Positions 1 to 11,209 are shown, counted from the stretch's first letter. The stretch: DNA of 64,000 nt from Adiantum capillus-veneris (GCA_014529385.2 CM043966.1:108558587-108622586), one strand, 5' to 3'. The notes: generated by a model not told the origin, from the sequence alone. Numbers and translations are program-made.

Positions 1-217
1 AAAGGGGATGTGGGTCCTTATGGACAACCGCCTATGGATGTATGTGCAAATTGTGGACGACACTTGAGGCGGTGGTGTAATTGATTTGCAACCTTTGGAG
101 GGTCGTGAGGCTTTGTGAAACCAAGCACTGGGGGTTGGGTTACCCACTGTGAGGTGGATTAGGTACTGAAGCGATTCATCGACATCCCTTGAGCTTTCGA
201 CATCACATGTAGAGTTT
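1..217 (+). other. LTR or leader sequence of element A
   Basis: Non-coding stretch directly upstream of a Gypsy-type gag. About 100 bases (roughly 85-165) resemble 40065-40160, which lies upstream of a Copia gag: both contain AACCTTT..GAGGGTC and later GTTACCCA.TGTGAGGTGG. This suggests a shared LTR or leader segment. The 5' end of the element lies outside the window, so no LTR boundary can be set. Confidence 0.4.
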
Positions 218-232
218 TTGTGGCAATCAAAC

Positions 233-676
233 ATGACGGACGAGTTTCCACAGTTTCATGGATTGCCTAATGAGAATGCACATACTTTTATTGAAAAATT
301 GGAAGTCAATTTCTTACTGCAAAATATACTAGACCAAGCTATGTTGTTGCGGCTGCTGCAATATAGTTTACAGGATGAGGCAATAATTTGGTTACAAAAT
401 CATGAAGACCTGGTGCATGCACAAGCTCTAGGGGTGGTTTTGGACTACAATCATGTGAAGCAAGCTTTTATGGCACAATACAGATCCTTTGAAGTAGCTG
501 ATGAAGTGTGGCATGAAATTTTGGGGTACACTCAAAAGGTTAATCACAGTGTTGATGATTTTGTCATGCAGTTTACCCGTTTATGGGATAAATGGGCCCG
601 AGCTTTGGGAAATGAAATCCCTCCATCCATGTTAAAGAAGGACCATTTTGTGGCAAACTTAAAAGAAAGTCTGTAG
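233..676 (+). pseudogene. Ty3/Gypsy gag, N-terminal part (element A)
   Basis: The frame opens at an ATG at 233 and runs about 147 codons to a TAG. The protein has the retrotransposon gag (capsid-like) pattern: an FHGLPNENAHTFIEKLE segment near the start, then LQDEAIIWL and later DDFVMQFTRLWDKWA. In this family the protein assembles the virus-like particle around the RNA. The frame is broken after 676, but gag-like peptides continue in other frames to the zinc knuckle at 1056. The gene is decayed and cannot make a full product. The family call rests on domain pattern only. Confidence 0.75.
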
Positions 677-881
677 TTTAAAGTTGACCTGAAAAGGCCC
701 GCTATCTTTGAGAAGCAGTCATTATCGCCAGGGAGAAAGAATGGAAGGCTCAAAGACTTGATGAGTATGCGAAAGCGGTCCTTGTGCAAAGTAATGGTGG
801 CCAAGAAGAGGAAAATTAGGTAGAGGTTGGAGAACCCAACCTGCTCAAAGGGTTGTTAATACTAAACAATCACAAAAAAAT

Positions 882-1193
882 ATGCAAGACATGATGACCA
901 TGATGCAAGAGTTGCAACTCAGTGTTCTTGGAGGTGGAGGCGGTCGTGGTTGTGGACGTGTTAGAGGAATGGCCCAGGCATGTGGAGCTCAACCTAATGC
1001 CAATGTGGGTCGTGGACAAGGCATCTTTGAGATGCAAAGGAGGTTCATCCCTACTTGTTATAATTGTGGTGAGCTTGGTCACATCAACACGTATTGTTCA
1101 AAGCCAACAAGGATGGGAGGTGATATGTTTCCACTCCCCCAACAGATTCGTAATAGGACTAATGATTATGAATTGGATATATGGGAAGATTAA
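882..1193 (+). pseudogene. gag C-terminal part with CCHC zinc knuckle (element A)
   Basis: An open stretch of about 100 codons has a glycine/arginine-rich lead (residues about 18-30) followed by one canonical nucleic-acid-binding knuckle, CYNCGELGHINTYC (C-x2-C-x4-H-x4-C), at 1056-1097. This is the nucleocapsid-like end of gag, which binds element RNA. It continues the gag at 233-676 after frame breaks, in the usual order. No start context is convincing, so the real frame probably enters from upstream. Confidence 0.75.
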
Positions 1194-1610
1194 GGTACTA
1201 ACTAGGAAAATCAAGCCTCAACCTTTGGTGGTCATGTGGGTATTGTGCGGGTTGAAAAGAAAGAAGCAGATATGATGCCCGTAGGCAAAAGAGAGAGGGA
1301 GTGCTATGCCGCTCCAGGTCCTAGAAAAAAAGAAAGGGAAGACCTTGTAGACGGTTTGAAGTAGCATATTTACCTTTGGGAGAAGGCCAAACAACTTACA
1401 TTTTAAAGAAGACCTGATTGGAAGAAAGTAGATTGTACTTTTGGAAAGTTGATGAATATGGTACCCAAACTCAAGAGGTAGTGGAAGTCATTAGTGAATC
1501 CAAAGAAAGAGCCTAAGCAGGGACAAGTCAAAGTGTTGGCTGTGGGAGAGTTACCCGACATTTGTCCTGTGGTGAACGTTTAGCACAAAGGTGTGGGCAT
1601 GGGAGAGTCC

Positions 1611-1650
1611 TACATTGATGGAGGTGCTCAAGTTTGTGTGATCACGACAA
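1611..1650 (+). pseudogene. Retropepsin active-site fragment (element A)
   Basis: Translation gives SYIDGGAQVCVIT, the hydrophobic-D-G-G-A active-site loop of an LTR-retroelement aspartic protease, in the DGG variant rather than DTG/DSG. It lies about 510 bases after the zinc knuckle, as expected for a gag-pol order. Stops surround it (for example at 1579-1581). The fragment ends abruptly near 1650, where similarity to a different element (B) begins. Confidence 0.6.
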
Positions 1651-1713
1651 TGCACAAGCCATGAGACAAGCGAGTGCAACTACAAGCCTAAATATAATGA
1701 AAATATCCAGTTT

Positions 1714-2310
1714 GTGCCAATGAGACCACAAGGACAATCCATGTATGGATACCCACCAAATGTGGCACCAATGCAAAGATCACCCATGAATATGAAGAGA
1801 CCACAACCAGTATTAGGCCAACAACCACCACTCTTAGGGAAAGATGATATACCAGTAAAGAGTATATTGCCTGAAGGACAAGTGGATGAACATGCTCTAG
1901 TACCCATTACATATACCCTGAAACAAGTTCAGTATAACAATGGGGGTAGAAGAAAAGTGGTATAATCAACTCGCTCTGGTCTTGGTAGAGCCAATGTATC
2001 AAGAACCCATGGATACAACACATGTTTACTTCATTAAAAACTAGGGAGCTAGACCACCTATGATCAAACCAATGCCCAAACCAAAAACCGGAAATGGCCA
2101 TAACTGCTAGGCGGATGACCATTGAAAAAATGACTGTATTGAACCAGGTTAGAATGCAAAATCTATAGAGGAATTTTATGGAGCATGTGGCGGTAAGGGT
2201 GGAAACTTTCCTAAAGAGTGCCCTAGGAATCTAGCAGACAAAGAAAAAACTGCCATAAACATAGTTCAAGTAGTGTCCACAATAGTTTATCAAAAGGAGA
2301 ACCCACAATT
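1714..2310 (+). pseudogene. gag C-terminal region of element B
   Basis: The first 80 codons are proline/methionine-rich (MPMRPQGQSMYGYPPNVAP and onward), a typical low-complexity gag linker. After frame breaks a degenerate zinc knuckle follows near 2180-2225 (pattern G-A-C-G-G-K-G-G-N-F-P-K-E-C); its intact counterpart is at 13300-13341 on the other strand. The region then reads ADKEKTAINIVQV, which also matches the inverted copy. It would encode the RNA-binding part of gag, but several stops disrupt it. Confidence 0.6.
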
Positions 2311-2586
2311 CCAGTTTGAGTAGTGACTACATCACATGCCAAGGGGAATTAACAGAAAAATACAAGTGGACCGGACATACCTAGCAATTCCTCCAAAAAC
2401 TCCACGAAAGAACAACATAAAAATGATACAAACTCAAGAGACAAATAATACAAAAGGGTATCAAAGAAACGATTCAGAAAGAGGTAGAGGAAAAGATATA
2501 GACCTTGTTATCAGACTAAGGAATCGGAACAAAAATCGATAGGATCGGTTTTGGTCGATAAGACTTACGAACCAATCAACACAGCC

Positions 2587-2796
2587 TTGGAAGCTTTCCA
2601 AGCTGGATTGAAAGCCGGTCAAACATTGAAAACCAAGTGGAAAAATTATTGTGCACCTGATATGGAAGTAGCTAAATTAGAAGCTGGAAGCTTGGAAGCT
2701 ATCCAAACTGGATCAAAAGTTGATCAAACATTCAAAACCAAATGGAAAAATTATTCAGCACCTGATATGGAAACATCTAAATTATGAGCATACAAA
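2587..2796 (+). repeat. Two tandem 105-bp units inside element B
   Basis: Units start at the word TTGGAAGCT at 2587 and again at 2692. Each encodes a 35-residue segment containing KTKWKNY and APDME, so the duplication kept the reading frame. The inverted copy (about 12840-12965) has a single unit, so the duplication arose in this copy or its lineage. The units have since diverged by several substitutions. Confidence 0.85.
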
Positions 2797-3283
2797 AACT
2801 TGGTGCAAATCACGCAAACCATGCTGGAAAAATAGAAACCTCAATTGGAAATCATAGGAAAAAAACAAAATTTGAGATAAAATAGTTCTCGATAGTGAGG
2901 AAGGATGGGATGGAGTGCCTACAGACAGAGAAGATTTGCCAAATCACCTATGGGAACAAGTTAGGGAAGCCAAAGATGGAAGTTTGACTAAAAAATTGGC
3001 TCTTAATTGAAGAGGTATGGCTAGATAGACCACCCATGGAATAAGATGAATAGTCTTTGTATGGAGATTGGGGATCAGAGCAGTCAGGCTTAACAAAAGC
3101 TGAAACATTGTAGACACTACCTTTGTACTTGGGTGGGAATGAAGAGAAATCAGTAGTTTTCAAAACAACAAGACTAAATAGGCCAAAACAAACCTTGGAT
3201 GTGGTGAATCCTGCAATTCCATTATATCAACTCCAATTCAATGCACAATTACATTGGGATAGCTACTAAAGTTACGACCACAC

Positions 3284-3757
3284 TTGTGGGGAGATTTGCA
3301 AACCACCATGGAAAAGGTGGGCTTAAAGCGAGTACCCCAAACAAAACTGGAAAGAATTCAAAACAAGGAGACACAGACTAAACTTGTCAACTCTATGCCC
3401 ATGAACAAAGTAGGTGACTACTGTGAGGGGAACGAGGAAAACACAACCCTTTCAATACAGTACAATGATGTAATCACCATGACTGTGTTGGACAATGGGG
3501 CAGGCACAACCATAGCAACAAAAGCCATCTATAGTCCCCAAGATTGGGGGAATGATTATATCAACCTTAAACAAGTAGTAGCGATCACTAAAGTAAATTT
3601 GAAAGACCACTCCTACAAGGATGTCCTAATTCCTACAAGGATACCTATACAAGAATTGGACTCTGAAACCTCAACAGAGACTAAACTGTCGTCTTGGATA
3701 CACAAAGACACTCCAATTTGGATGGGTGGGGCTTTTGAATCTGGCAGTTTACAATGA
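3284..3757 (+). pseudogene. Retropepsin-like protease region of element B pol
   Basis: A frame of about 157 codons contains ITMTVLDNGAGTTIATKAIY at about residues 65-84. This aligns with the ILDGGAGVSIVTK active site of the complete element at 34666-34680, with DNG in place of DGG. In the family this domain cleaves Gag-Pol. The downstream ILGRP flap/strand motif is not visible, and the reading breaks at 3757. The inverted copy lacks this stretch, so one of the two has an indel here. Confidence 0.6.
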
Positions 3758-4448
3758 GAAGATTGCATTTTATACAAAGAAGTGAATGATGCAAATACCA
3801 TACTTGAACCATTTCCTGAACATTTGTTCAAACCTTTTGAGTGGAAGGCTATTAAATAGTCTCGATCCAAATGGTATTTATTGAAATGATCGAGGAGCAA
3901 CAAGTCTTCTCTGATCACTACTATGATTCCACAAATGAGTTGGAAGAAGAAATGATTAGAACAGAGGAATTGAACCTGGAAAAGAGCATGTAGGAGCAAA
4001 ACTTATAATCAGAGTAGGAGAAGAATTTTTTTTTGCGTTTCCAAACCAACATCGAAGATGCCAACAAAGGTATCACAAGAAATGAGAGAGTAATCTGAAA
4101 AGCAAAACACCAAAAAATGCAATAGAAAACAAAACTCAACTCTTGATGAAAGTAAATGCAATGGACTTCATAAAAGACAAGATAATGGGAAGATATCCAG
4201 ACACCTAACATTCAGAGCAACAAGACAAAACAAAAAAAAAGTAACGCAAGCCTAATAAGACCAAGGAAAAAGAACCTCCGATGACAAAAACTGAACGCAA
4301 AGTAAAATACAAGGAATTAAAATGAACATTGAAAGATGTCTGGACCACGGAGATGGAGTCAGAGAGTGACAAACGAGGAGCCATCAATGTTCCATCCCAT
4401 TATATAAAATACAATCTGTAAGAGCGAAGGATCATTGTTGAGCAACCT

Positions 4449-5083
4449 TTGCAACAACCAAAAGAACCAGAGAAATCCTATGAAGGGCCAAAGAACACCA
4501 AACAAATTGAGCTTATAGAGCCTGGAGAAGAGCCAAGACCAAGATACATAGCTATGGATCAATTGCAAGACGAAGAAGAAGAGATTCTCATTAGTACGTT
4601 AAAAGAGTATAGGGATGCCTTTGCATGGTCTTACAAAGATCTCAAGGGGGTGGATCCTGCCATTTTCCAGCACACTATCCCTATGAGAGATGATGTTAAG
4701 CCGAGCAGACAAAGATAATATACTTATAACGAGACATTTGCCAAAAAGATCAAGGAAGAGATCGAGAAACTCAAGGAGTCCGAGTCCATCTACAAAATAG
4801 AACACATTGATTGGGTATCGCCTATTATATGGTGTCTAAAAAGAGTGGTAAACTCAAAGTGTGTGTAACTTTCAAGAAGGTGAATGCTGCCTCTATAATA
4901 GATAACTATCCTCTTCCTATCATGGATCATGTGCTAGAACGAGTAGCTGGAAAGGAAGCTTATAGTTTCTTGGACAGGTTCTCAAGTTACAACCAATTGA
5001 CCATAGATCCAAAGATCAACATAAGACGGCTTTTGCCATGGAATGGGAAAATTCTCCTTATTGGGTCATGCCTTTTGGTTTGA
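4449..5083 (+). pseudogene. Reverse transcriptase N-terminal half (element B)
   Basis: Frame pieces at 4449-4718 and 4811-5083 give the pre-RT linker (IELIEPGEEPRP, then FAWSYKDLKGVDP and HTIPM) and RT motifs SGKLKVCVTFKKVNAAS, YPLP and AYSFLDRFSSYNQLTIDP. These match Ty3/Gypsy RT fingers and palm. A stop and a frameshift separate the pieces at about 4719-4810. This copy keeps the SFLD-to-SSYNQ stretch that is deleted in the complete element at 32872, so it serves as a reference for that deletion. Further RT residues after 5083 occur in other frames up to about 5160. Confidence 0.8.
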
Positions 5084-5244
5084 TCAATGCACCAACAACA
5101 TCCCAAAGGCTAATGAGCCATATTTTTATGGATGATCTTTGTGCGCACTCCACAAAAAGAATGAGTCATTTTGAACATTTATGATGTGTCTTTGAGAAAT
5201 GCCATCTATACAGAATTTGCTTAAATCGTGAAAAGTACATTTTT

Positions 5245-5690
5245 ATGGTTAGACAAGGCAAAATTCTCAAACATATTGTATCACAAAATGGTGTAGCCAC
5301 AAACATGGAGAAGGTGGCAGTGATCACTGAAATGGCAAGACTAATAAATGTTAAGGAACTTCAGGCATTTATGGGACATTGTGGTTATTATCTTAGATTT
5401 ATCTACATATATCCGATCATAGCCAAACCCATTTATAGCCTTATCACTCAATTTGAGGGGACATAAGTATGTGAGGAATCATTCCAAAAGTATAAAAAAT
5501 CTTTGACCACAACACTGATACTAAAAGCTCCAAACTGGAACAAAGTGTTCCATGTGCATGTGGATGCTTCATGTTTTGCTATTGGTTGCATCTTGGCTCA
5601 GCCAGGAGAGGAAACCATGGATTTTCCTATCTTCTATGCCGGTTGACAACTAAACCTAGCAAAAAATAACTACACAACCACTAAAAGAGT
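5245..5690 (+). pseudogene. RT connection and RNase H, truncated (element B)
   Basis: Translation gives KILKHIVSQNGVATNMEKV, LQAFMGHCGYYLRFIY and AKPIYSLITQFEGT, the RT thumb/connection of Ty3/Gypsy. After a stop at 5464 the same frame continues with VFHVHVDASCFAIGCILAQP (first RNase H Asp) and NNYTTTKRVM, where the expected Glu of TTERE is replaced. Homology stops near 5690. The rest of RNase H and all of integrase are absent, so the copy carries a large internal deletion. Confidence 0.8.
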
Positions 5691-5723
5691 CATGATAAAA
5701 GTGCCCAAGGATCCCGAGTAAAA

Positions 5724-6313
5724 GTGCACATGCTGCCCAAGGAAGCTCAAGATCTGGCAAAGGAAGATGCAATTAGGCCACTATGGGAAGAGATGAGACT
5801 CAAAGACTACATTGATCTGGAACCCTATGGCGTGGACTACAAAAGAGCCCATGAATTTCTACACATCATCACTGAAGAAGGTTGGGCTACCATCTCAAAC
5901 TTAAATGACACCCCGATTGAGGTGAAGATCACAAAAGATTAGGTAGTAGATGCACTAAGATTGCAGTAGGGGGGAAAATTGATGAGAGACCACCAATTGC
6001 CCACCACTGGCATATTTACTAGCAGATCCACATCTTTCTTGGATCTAAAAAAAAAGGAGATAGAGCAGGCTCTTTGACTCTATCATCAACACTTCCACTC
6101 AATGCAAAGAGGCCACCAAGATACACTATTCCAAACCATGTAGTGGCTTCTACTTTCACTCACGCATCCAAGAGAGAGAAAGAAATTGAAGTAAAATATG
6201 CCCATTACATTCATACCACCCTCACACATGTGAGGAAGGCAGTGAACATCACCTTCTTAGGGGTTCCACAAGTACTGACAAGGATAGCATATCATGCTAT
6301 CGCCCATGCATAA
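5724..6313 (+). pseudogene. Unidentified ORF after the pol deletion (element B)
   Basis: Two open stretches (5724-5942 and 6074-6313) appear to be one protein separated by stops. The first contains HEFLHIITEEGWATISNLND and ends EVKITKD; the in-frame continuation after the TAG reads VVDALRL. The second is rich in basic residues and ends at a stop at 6311. I do not recognise the domain. Its position between truncated RNase H and a coiled-coil ORF marks it as an element-encoded accessory ORF or a captured fragment. It may be unrelated to the pol gene upstream. Confidence 0.4.
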
Positions 6314-6416
6314 CATCTACCGCCAGGCGTAAGCCTCAGAACAAAATCTATGGCTAGCATGCAAAAGAGAAGAAGAAGAAGAATTACAAACAAGAGCATC
6401 AGCAATAGCCACAAGG

Positions 6417-7690
6417 TTGCGTACAAGACTTGTCAATGTATCAAAACAAGAGGCAACCACATCAGCTACAACCGCAGCAAAGGCAACAAAAAGTGATAAT
6501 GAAGACAAAGAGGAAGAGGAATCTCCTCTGGAAAGGAAAACAAAGAGAAAAGGGAAAGCTAAAATGAATGATGAGAAGCCCAAGAAGAGGCCACGTCCTA
6601 AAGCACTGGTGGAGGAGCCTATTCAAAAAGCGTCAAGGGTAGAGAGAGAAGCTATCGCATTTGAGCTCGAAAGAGGACTCAAAGCCGATTTCAAAATGAA
6701 ATGGAAACCCTCACCCAAGAAATTCAAGGAACAAAATATCCCATGTACAATTTTCATGATGATCCTATGGTAGGATTGGAATATCTCTATCAAAGAGAGG
6801 AGAGGCAAAGAGAACAGGCAAAGGCACTAGAAGAAGAGTCAACACCACTCAGAGAGGAACCACCCGAGCAAGAAAAAGTACATAACAAGGAAGTTCCACA
6901 CTCATTTCCTTCGAGTGAGCAACCCCAACAAGACGTGAGTGCTCCAAATGTAGAAAAATCAAAAGAACAACTAGAACCTCTCGAGAGACCTACAAAAGAA
7001 CAAGGCAGCAAGCCAGATGAAGAACTCTCGACAAAAGCTCAAGATACACAATCGGATTAGACTAAAGCGAGCACTTCTAAAAATTTGGCAAGCTTGGAAG
7101 ACATTGATGAATATGCCCAGTATGCGCATGAAGTTGTGGATATAATGAAAGAAAATATTTATGCTCGCCATCAATAGCTTCACAAACCTGTATCAACGAC
7201 TGGAGTACTCGAATGAAAAGCTCAACCGGGCAAACTCCTTTGATGAAGCATACAAAGAAGCCATGGAAATAAAAAACAAGCAACTAAAAAAACTAAATGC
7301 AAAGTTCGAAGTAGACTTGGAAGTCCTAATAGCAAAGAACCAACAGAAAGAGCAGCAACTTCAGGAGGTAACCACCACGTTACAAGACTCCACATCAACA
7401 GTTAAAAGGCCGCATATACAATTAACCATTAACAATACTCAACATGTACAATAAAAATCTCGCTGCCAAGAATAGAACACACTACTAAATTAGCTCAAAG
7501 ATAACCCCACCGTGGCCACACTACAAGGCACAAATGAGGCCTACAAACCCCTAGAGCAAAAGATTAGAGACCTTGAGATGGAGATAAAGCTGAAAAAGAT
7601 GCAACATCAAGAACTTTCCATTGGATATATGCAGCAAGAGGAAGGATATCAGAAGGAGATTGCACAACTAAAATAATAACTTTGCAAAGC
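6417..7690 (+). pseudogene. Broken charged coiled-coil ORF in the 3' half of element B
   Basis: Overlapping frames 6417-6773, 6701-7060, 7161-7454 and about 7490-7675 together read as one long charged protein. A lysine/glutamate-rich basic stretch (KRKGKAKMNDEKPKKRPRPK) could act as a nuclear localisation signal. A Glu/Pro/Ser-rich section follows, then heptad-like segments (KNKQLKKLNAKFEVDLEVLI; EQKIRDLEMEIKLKKMQHQE) suggest coiled coils. Several frameshifts and stops break it. Some plant Gypsy lineages carry such extra ORFs between pol and the 3' LTR. I cannot assign a function. Confidence 0.5.
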
Positions 7691-7972
7691 TCAAGAGGCA
7701 GCTAAGTCACATGCATCCACTTCAGGGGGCAGAGAAAACAAACACGGAGGGGAGATACATATGCCTTGCAATTCATGAATTTTGAAGCATAGACCACTCA
7801 AGAAGGCAATCTCCAAGAACTAGTGATACCCCAAGAGGAAGTTGGACTCTCTGCTATGCCTAAAGGCCTTATATAGAGGAAGAAACCGCATGAAAGAAGC
7901 TAGTGGAAGAGGAAACATAGCACATAAGGAAAGAGGTGATGTAGTGAGAAGAGCGCATCTTGCATTCAATTA

Positions 7973-8820
7973 ATGTCAATCTTCTCACACCGACCAATAT
8001 CAATGAAGAATGGCATCAACATGCTCTCCCCTTCCCACTCATTACGTTTAAAGTGCTACAAATCAAGGAAAGATTACTCAAAGACATTGAAGCCCCTCTG
8101 CAATGGTACATCCAAAATGGTGGGAGATCTGGTTAAATGGACACCCAGGTATCTCATCCTGTACACAAATGCACCGATAATTATCAAGAAGGATCTGTGT
8201 AGTGTCTTGTATCCAAAGTCTAAAGTTGGAAACATCACTTTATCATCCAACAAAAGTGGCCAACTTGGCTGAATTATCCCTGGTTTCCACCACCCCCGAC
8301 TAGGACACCCACTGAAGACTATATGGTGGACAACCTTTCCTCAACTATTCAAATGGTCCATGTGATACCAGATTTGGAATGCATCATGTTGGTTTAATTC
8401 TCAAAAATTCTTCTTACTTACTTACAAACCTTCCACCACGTGGAGCAAAACAAATGCAGCATGGATGTCATTCCTCAAAGGTAAGAAAGGACTATGCTAT
8501 GGTCTATCAGGCCAACCTTCAGAGAAAGTGCTCCACGGATTTTATGCTTGAGTGATGTTTTTGCCATCCTATTATGTGCAAACTTTTGAAGAGGCATTCT
8601 ATACGGGCTTTTTCACTTACATATCCAAGATTTTTGGCCCCGTCATCACAAATCTTTGAGCAAGGTTTGTAGGCTACTCAGTAATTGAGTAAAGGAACAA
8701 AATCACCATGCAGTTCATGTCGGCCACAGATAAAGAGCTTCACCTAAAGTATCAACAAGGCCCGGAATAGCATGCAAAGCAAACTAAAGCAAGAAAGACT
8801 GACCACTACTTAGCACCTTA
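7973..8820 (+). pseudogene. Unidentified decayed ORF next to the 3' LTR (element B)
   Basis: An open frame at 7973-8272 (about 99 codons) continues across stops with plausible protein-like peptides such as WTPRYLILYTNAPIIIKKDL and, further on, TFEEAFYTGFFTYISKIFGP, ending just before the polypurine tract. The continuity of hydrophobic and charged patterns over 800 bases suggests a former coding region. No known domain is recognised. It is the last ORF of the element. Confidence 0.35.
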
Positions 8821-8847
8821 AGTGGATGTGTCACAGATGACACAATC

Positions 8848-8861
8848 ATGGAGAGGGGTAA
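8848..8861 (+). other. Polypurine tract of element B
   Basis: A purine-rich stretch ATGGAGAGGGGTAA lies immediately before the TGTTAGC start of the 3' LTR. In LTR retrotransposons this tract primes plus-strand DNA synthesis. Its position exactly at the LTR edge supports the boundary. Confidence 0.65.
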
Positions 8862-9640
8862 TGTTAGCTGCTCAGCTAACAAAAATGGTCACCATTCTTA
8901 CTTTTATCCTCATTGATTGCATCACAAATTCATGTGCTAATGAGAAATCCCGTAAAAGTCGAAAGGTGTGGTATTATCATTGTCTGTCAAAGAGCATAAA
9001 GGGGCCAAGGGCTTCCAAATTTGTAATTATGTGCAATGTTTGAGCCTTATCACGGAGCCCAATTAGCTAAGAATCCATTTTTAAACCTTGGCTAAGGTAT
9101 AAAAGCCAATTTTTGTAACTTTTGACGTATGTTTTGGATAATGAAAGTGAGTGTATGCTACAACTGAGTACTGTGAGTTGTTTGTTTATTTTGATTGCTT
9201 GTGTCTCCCTCGTGCGGTGTTGCAATGTGAATCCGAGCATACCAGCACGCTCGTAGGTGAAAGCTCTCTCTTTCTATGTAAGTTTCTTGCAATGAAGTTG
9301 TGTTTTTAGTCATGCTCTTCTAAGAGCTATTTTCACTCCCTATGCACAATACACGCATCTAAATTGGTTTTTGACCATATGGATAGATAGAGTACATCCT
9401 AAGGAAGCTACAAAGTGCTTTGGAGGCCAAAACTAACCTACCCAAAATAGGCTGTTTATCTTAGGTGCGATTTTGTTTGAGTGTCAAAAATGACTTTTGA
9501 GCATATAGGGATGCTCAGAATACTTTGAACATTCTAGGTAGTAAGCTTCATTGAATTCAGAGGATTGTAGCTATACAAAGTTATCGATTGAAGCTTGTTG
9601 TAAGGAAAGTAGCTTTTGATGTTTGACACACATCTAAAGG
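8862..9640 (+). repeat. 3' LTR of element B (right end uncertain)
   Basis: The LTR begins with an inverted repeat, TGTTAGCTGCTCAGCTAACA. The segment matches the reverse complement of about 17200-18012: shared words include GTGTCTCCCTCGTGCGGTGT-like sequence, the TTTGGATAATGAAAGTGAG block and ATCTTAGGTG. A TATA-like motif (GGTATAAAAGCC) at about 9097-9108 may be the element promoter. Similarity fades after about 9640. The inverted copy seems to continue further, so this LTR may be truncated on the right. Confidence 0.7.
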
Positions 9641-10273
9641 ACACCATGATGCCTTAAGGGTGAAAGAATGTTAACATGTCATGCTTTTTGTGCTAGTTAG
9701 CATGTGCCAACAAGAATTTCTTGTAGGCATAAGGACAATGTTGTCTTTCAAGTGTGTGGACCTCCATCATGAACTATATAAAGTGTAAAAATACTTTTAA
9801 AAAATTGGACCAAAGTCTATTGTTCTTTCAATTTCTTGAAAATTTACATTGAGATGTTACTTTGAAGGTGTGATTAAATCATGATGCATGGAGGGAATCA
9901 GGGCATAGGGTCCACATGTGGGGTGGGGGGCGGGGGGGGGGAGGTGATTTTGTGAGCTGCAAGCAGTCCCTTAGTTGCAACTCAGTAGGCTACCTAGGTG
10001 GAGAATAGCTCGACATACTAGCCGACCACCTCCGACAACTCTCTTGACACTCCACCAAGAAGGATGTTGATGGACAAACCTTTTGCTGCTTCTTCTCTTC
10101 TCCACAAAGGGTGAAGCTATCCGATTCCCAAGGACCCAATGCCAAAGAGCATGCATGCAGGGAAGTGGAAGCATGACTCAGGTACTCTCTCTCTCTCTCT
10201 CTCTCTGCCATCAAATGAAACTAACTGCCTCTCGCATTACACAAGACCTATGTGTGTGTGCGTGCGCGCACGC

Positions 10274-10351
<78 letters not shown>

Positions 10352-10489
10352 TGAGCAGTTTCATGACTTGTGTCGCAAATATGGTTCAAGCGTATTCACA
10401 AATTACTTGAGACTTCTTTTCTAGTGGGGTTGATTAAAGAAGCTTTGTAAAGGCAGCATGCTAAGTAATAAATCAACAAAGCAAAAAAA
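9641..10489. other. Gene-free spacer with microsatellites
   Basis: No coding signal. It contains a G-run at about 9925-9940, a (CT)n tract at about 10184-10206 and a long (GT)n tract at 10281-10348, preceded by an alternating GC/CA purine-pyrimidine segment at 10255-10280. Apparent ORFs here are products of the repeats. Confidence 0.8.
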
Positions 10490-11160
10490 CATTGGTATGC
10501 TAGTTAGCATACTATGAATGCTAGTTAGCATATTACGTTGCTAGTTAGCATGGTGGGCATGGTGGTTAGCATACTTTGTATTTTTATTAGCATACCCAGT
10601 TATGCTATGTATGGTAGCTAGCATAGTGGGTATGGTGGCTATCATAATGTATATGCTAGTTAGTACACCTAGTTATTCTAGTTAGCATACACAGAAAGCT
10701 AGTTGGCATACCCAGTTATGTGAGTAGGCATATATGCTACTGGATATGCTAGTTAGCATACCCGATTATGATAATTAGCATACCGAGTTATGATAGTAAG
10801 CATACATGCTACTGTGTATGCTAGTTAACATACCCAATTATGCTAGTTAGCATACATGGTATTGTGTATGCTAGTTAACATCCAGTTATGCTAGCTAGTA
10901 TACATGGTATTGGGGATGCTAGTTAGCATACGCGGTTATGCTAGTTATCAAACATGCTATGTGTATGCTAGTCAACATACATGCTAATTATGCTAGTTAG
11001 CTGAATTTATATGCTAGTTAGCATAGTGGGTATGGTGGCTAGCATACTATGTTTAGTTAGCATACCCACTTATGCTAGTTAGCATAAATGCAATTGTGTA
11101 TGCTAGTTAGCGTACATGCTATTGTGTATGTTAGTTAGCATACATGCTAGTTATGCTACA
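10490..11160. repeat. Minisatellite of palindromic TATGCTAGTTAGCATA units
   Basis: About 670 bases consist of degenerate copies of TATGCTAGTTAGCATA, alone or in longer units that add ACATGCTATTGTG or CCCAGT. The core is an inverted repeat (TATGCTA and TAGCATA around GT), so each unit can form a small hairpin. An isolated copy, GTGCTAGTTAGCATGTG, lies at about 9690-9708. The array sits between the plus-strand LTR of element B and a gag fragment. Confidence 0.9.
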
Positions 11161-11209
11161 TCTCTCTCTTTGACAATATAATTTTGATTTTTGAGCGTTG
11201 GCCATGTGA

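Larger units (their letters stand above)
1651..9640 (+). mobile_element. Decayed Ty3/Gypsy element B, plus-strand copy, 5'-truncated
   Basis: From about 1651 the sequence matches the reverse complement of 11.7-18.0 kb. The shared segments include the gag linker at 1711-1800 (versus 13740-13840), the peptide block at 2551-2640 (versus 12880-12990) and the LTR at 8862-9640 (versus about 17200-18012). Domain order is gag C-terminus, protease, RT, RNase H, extra ORFs, polypurine tract, 3' LTR. No integrase is recognisable: the RNase H breaks off near 5690 and an unrelated ORF follows. Many stops and frameshifts show an old, inactive copy. Its 5' half is replaced by element A at about 1650. Confidence 0.7.

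Noticed and set aside
10139-10354. Open frames through the GT microsatellite
   Set aside because: They encode only Val/Cys dipeptide runs and exist because dinucleotide repeats lack stops in these frames.
10490-11160. CRISPR-like array
   Set aside because: Repeats are degenerate and directly adjoining, without unique spacers of constant length. In a plant-type context this is a minisatellite.
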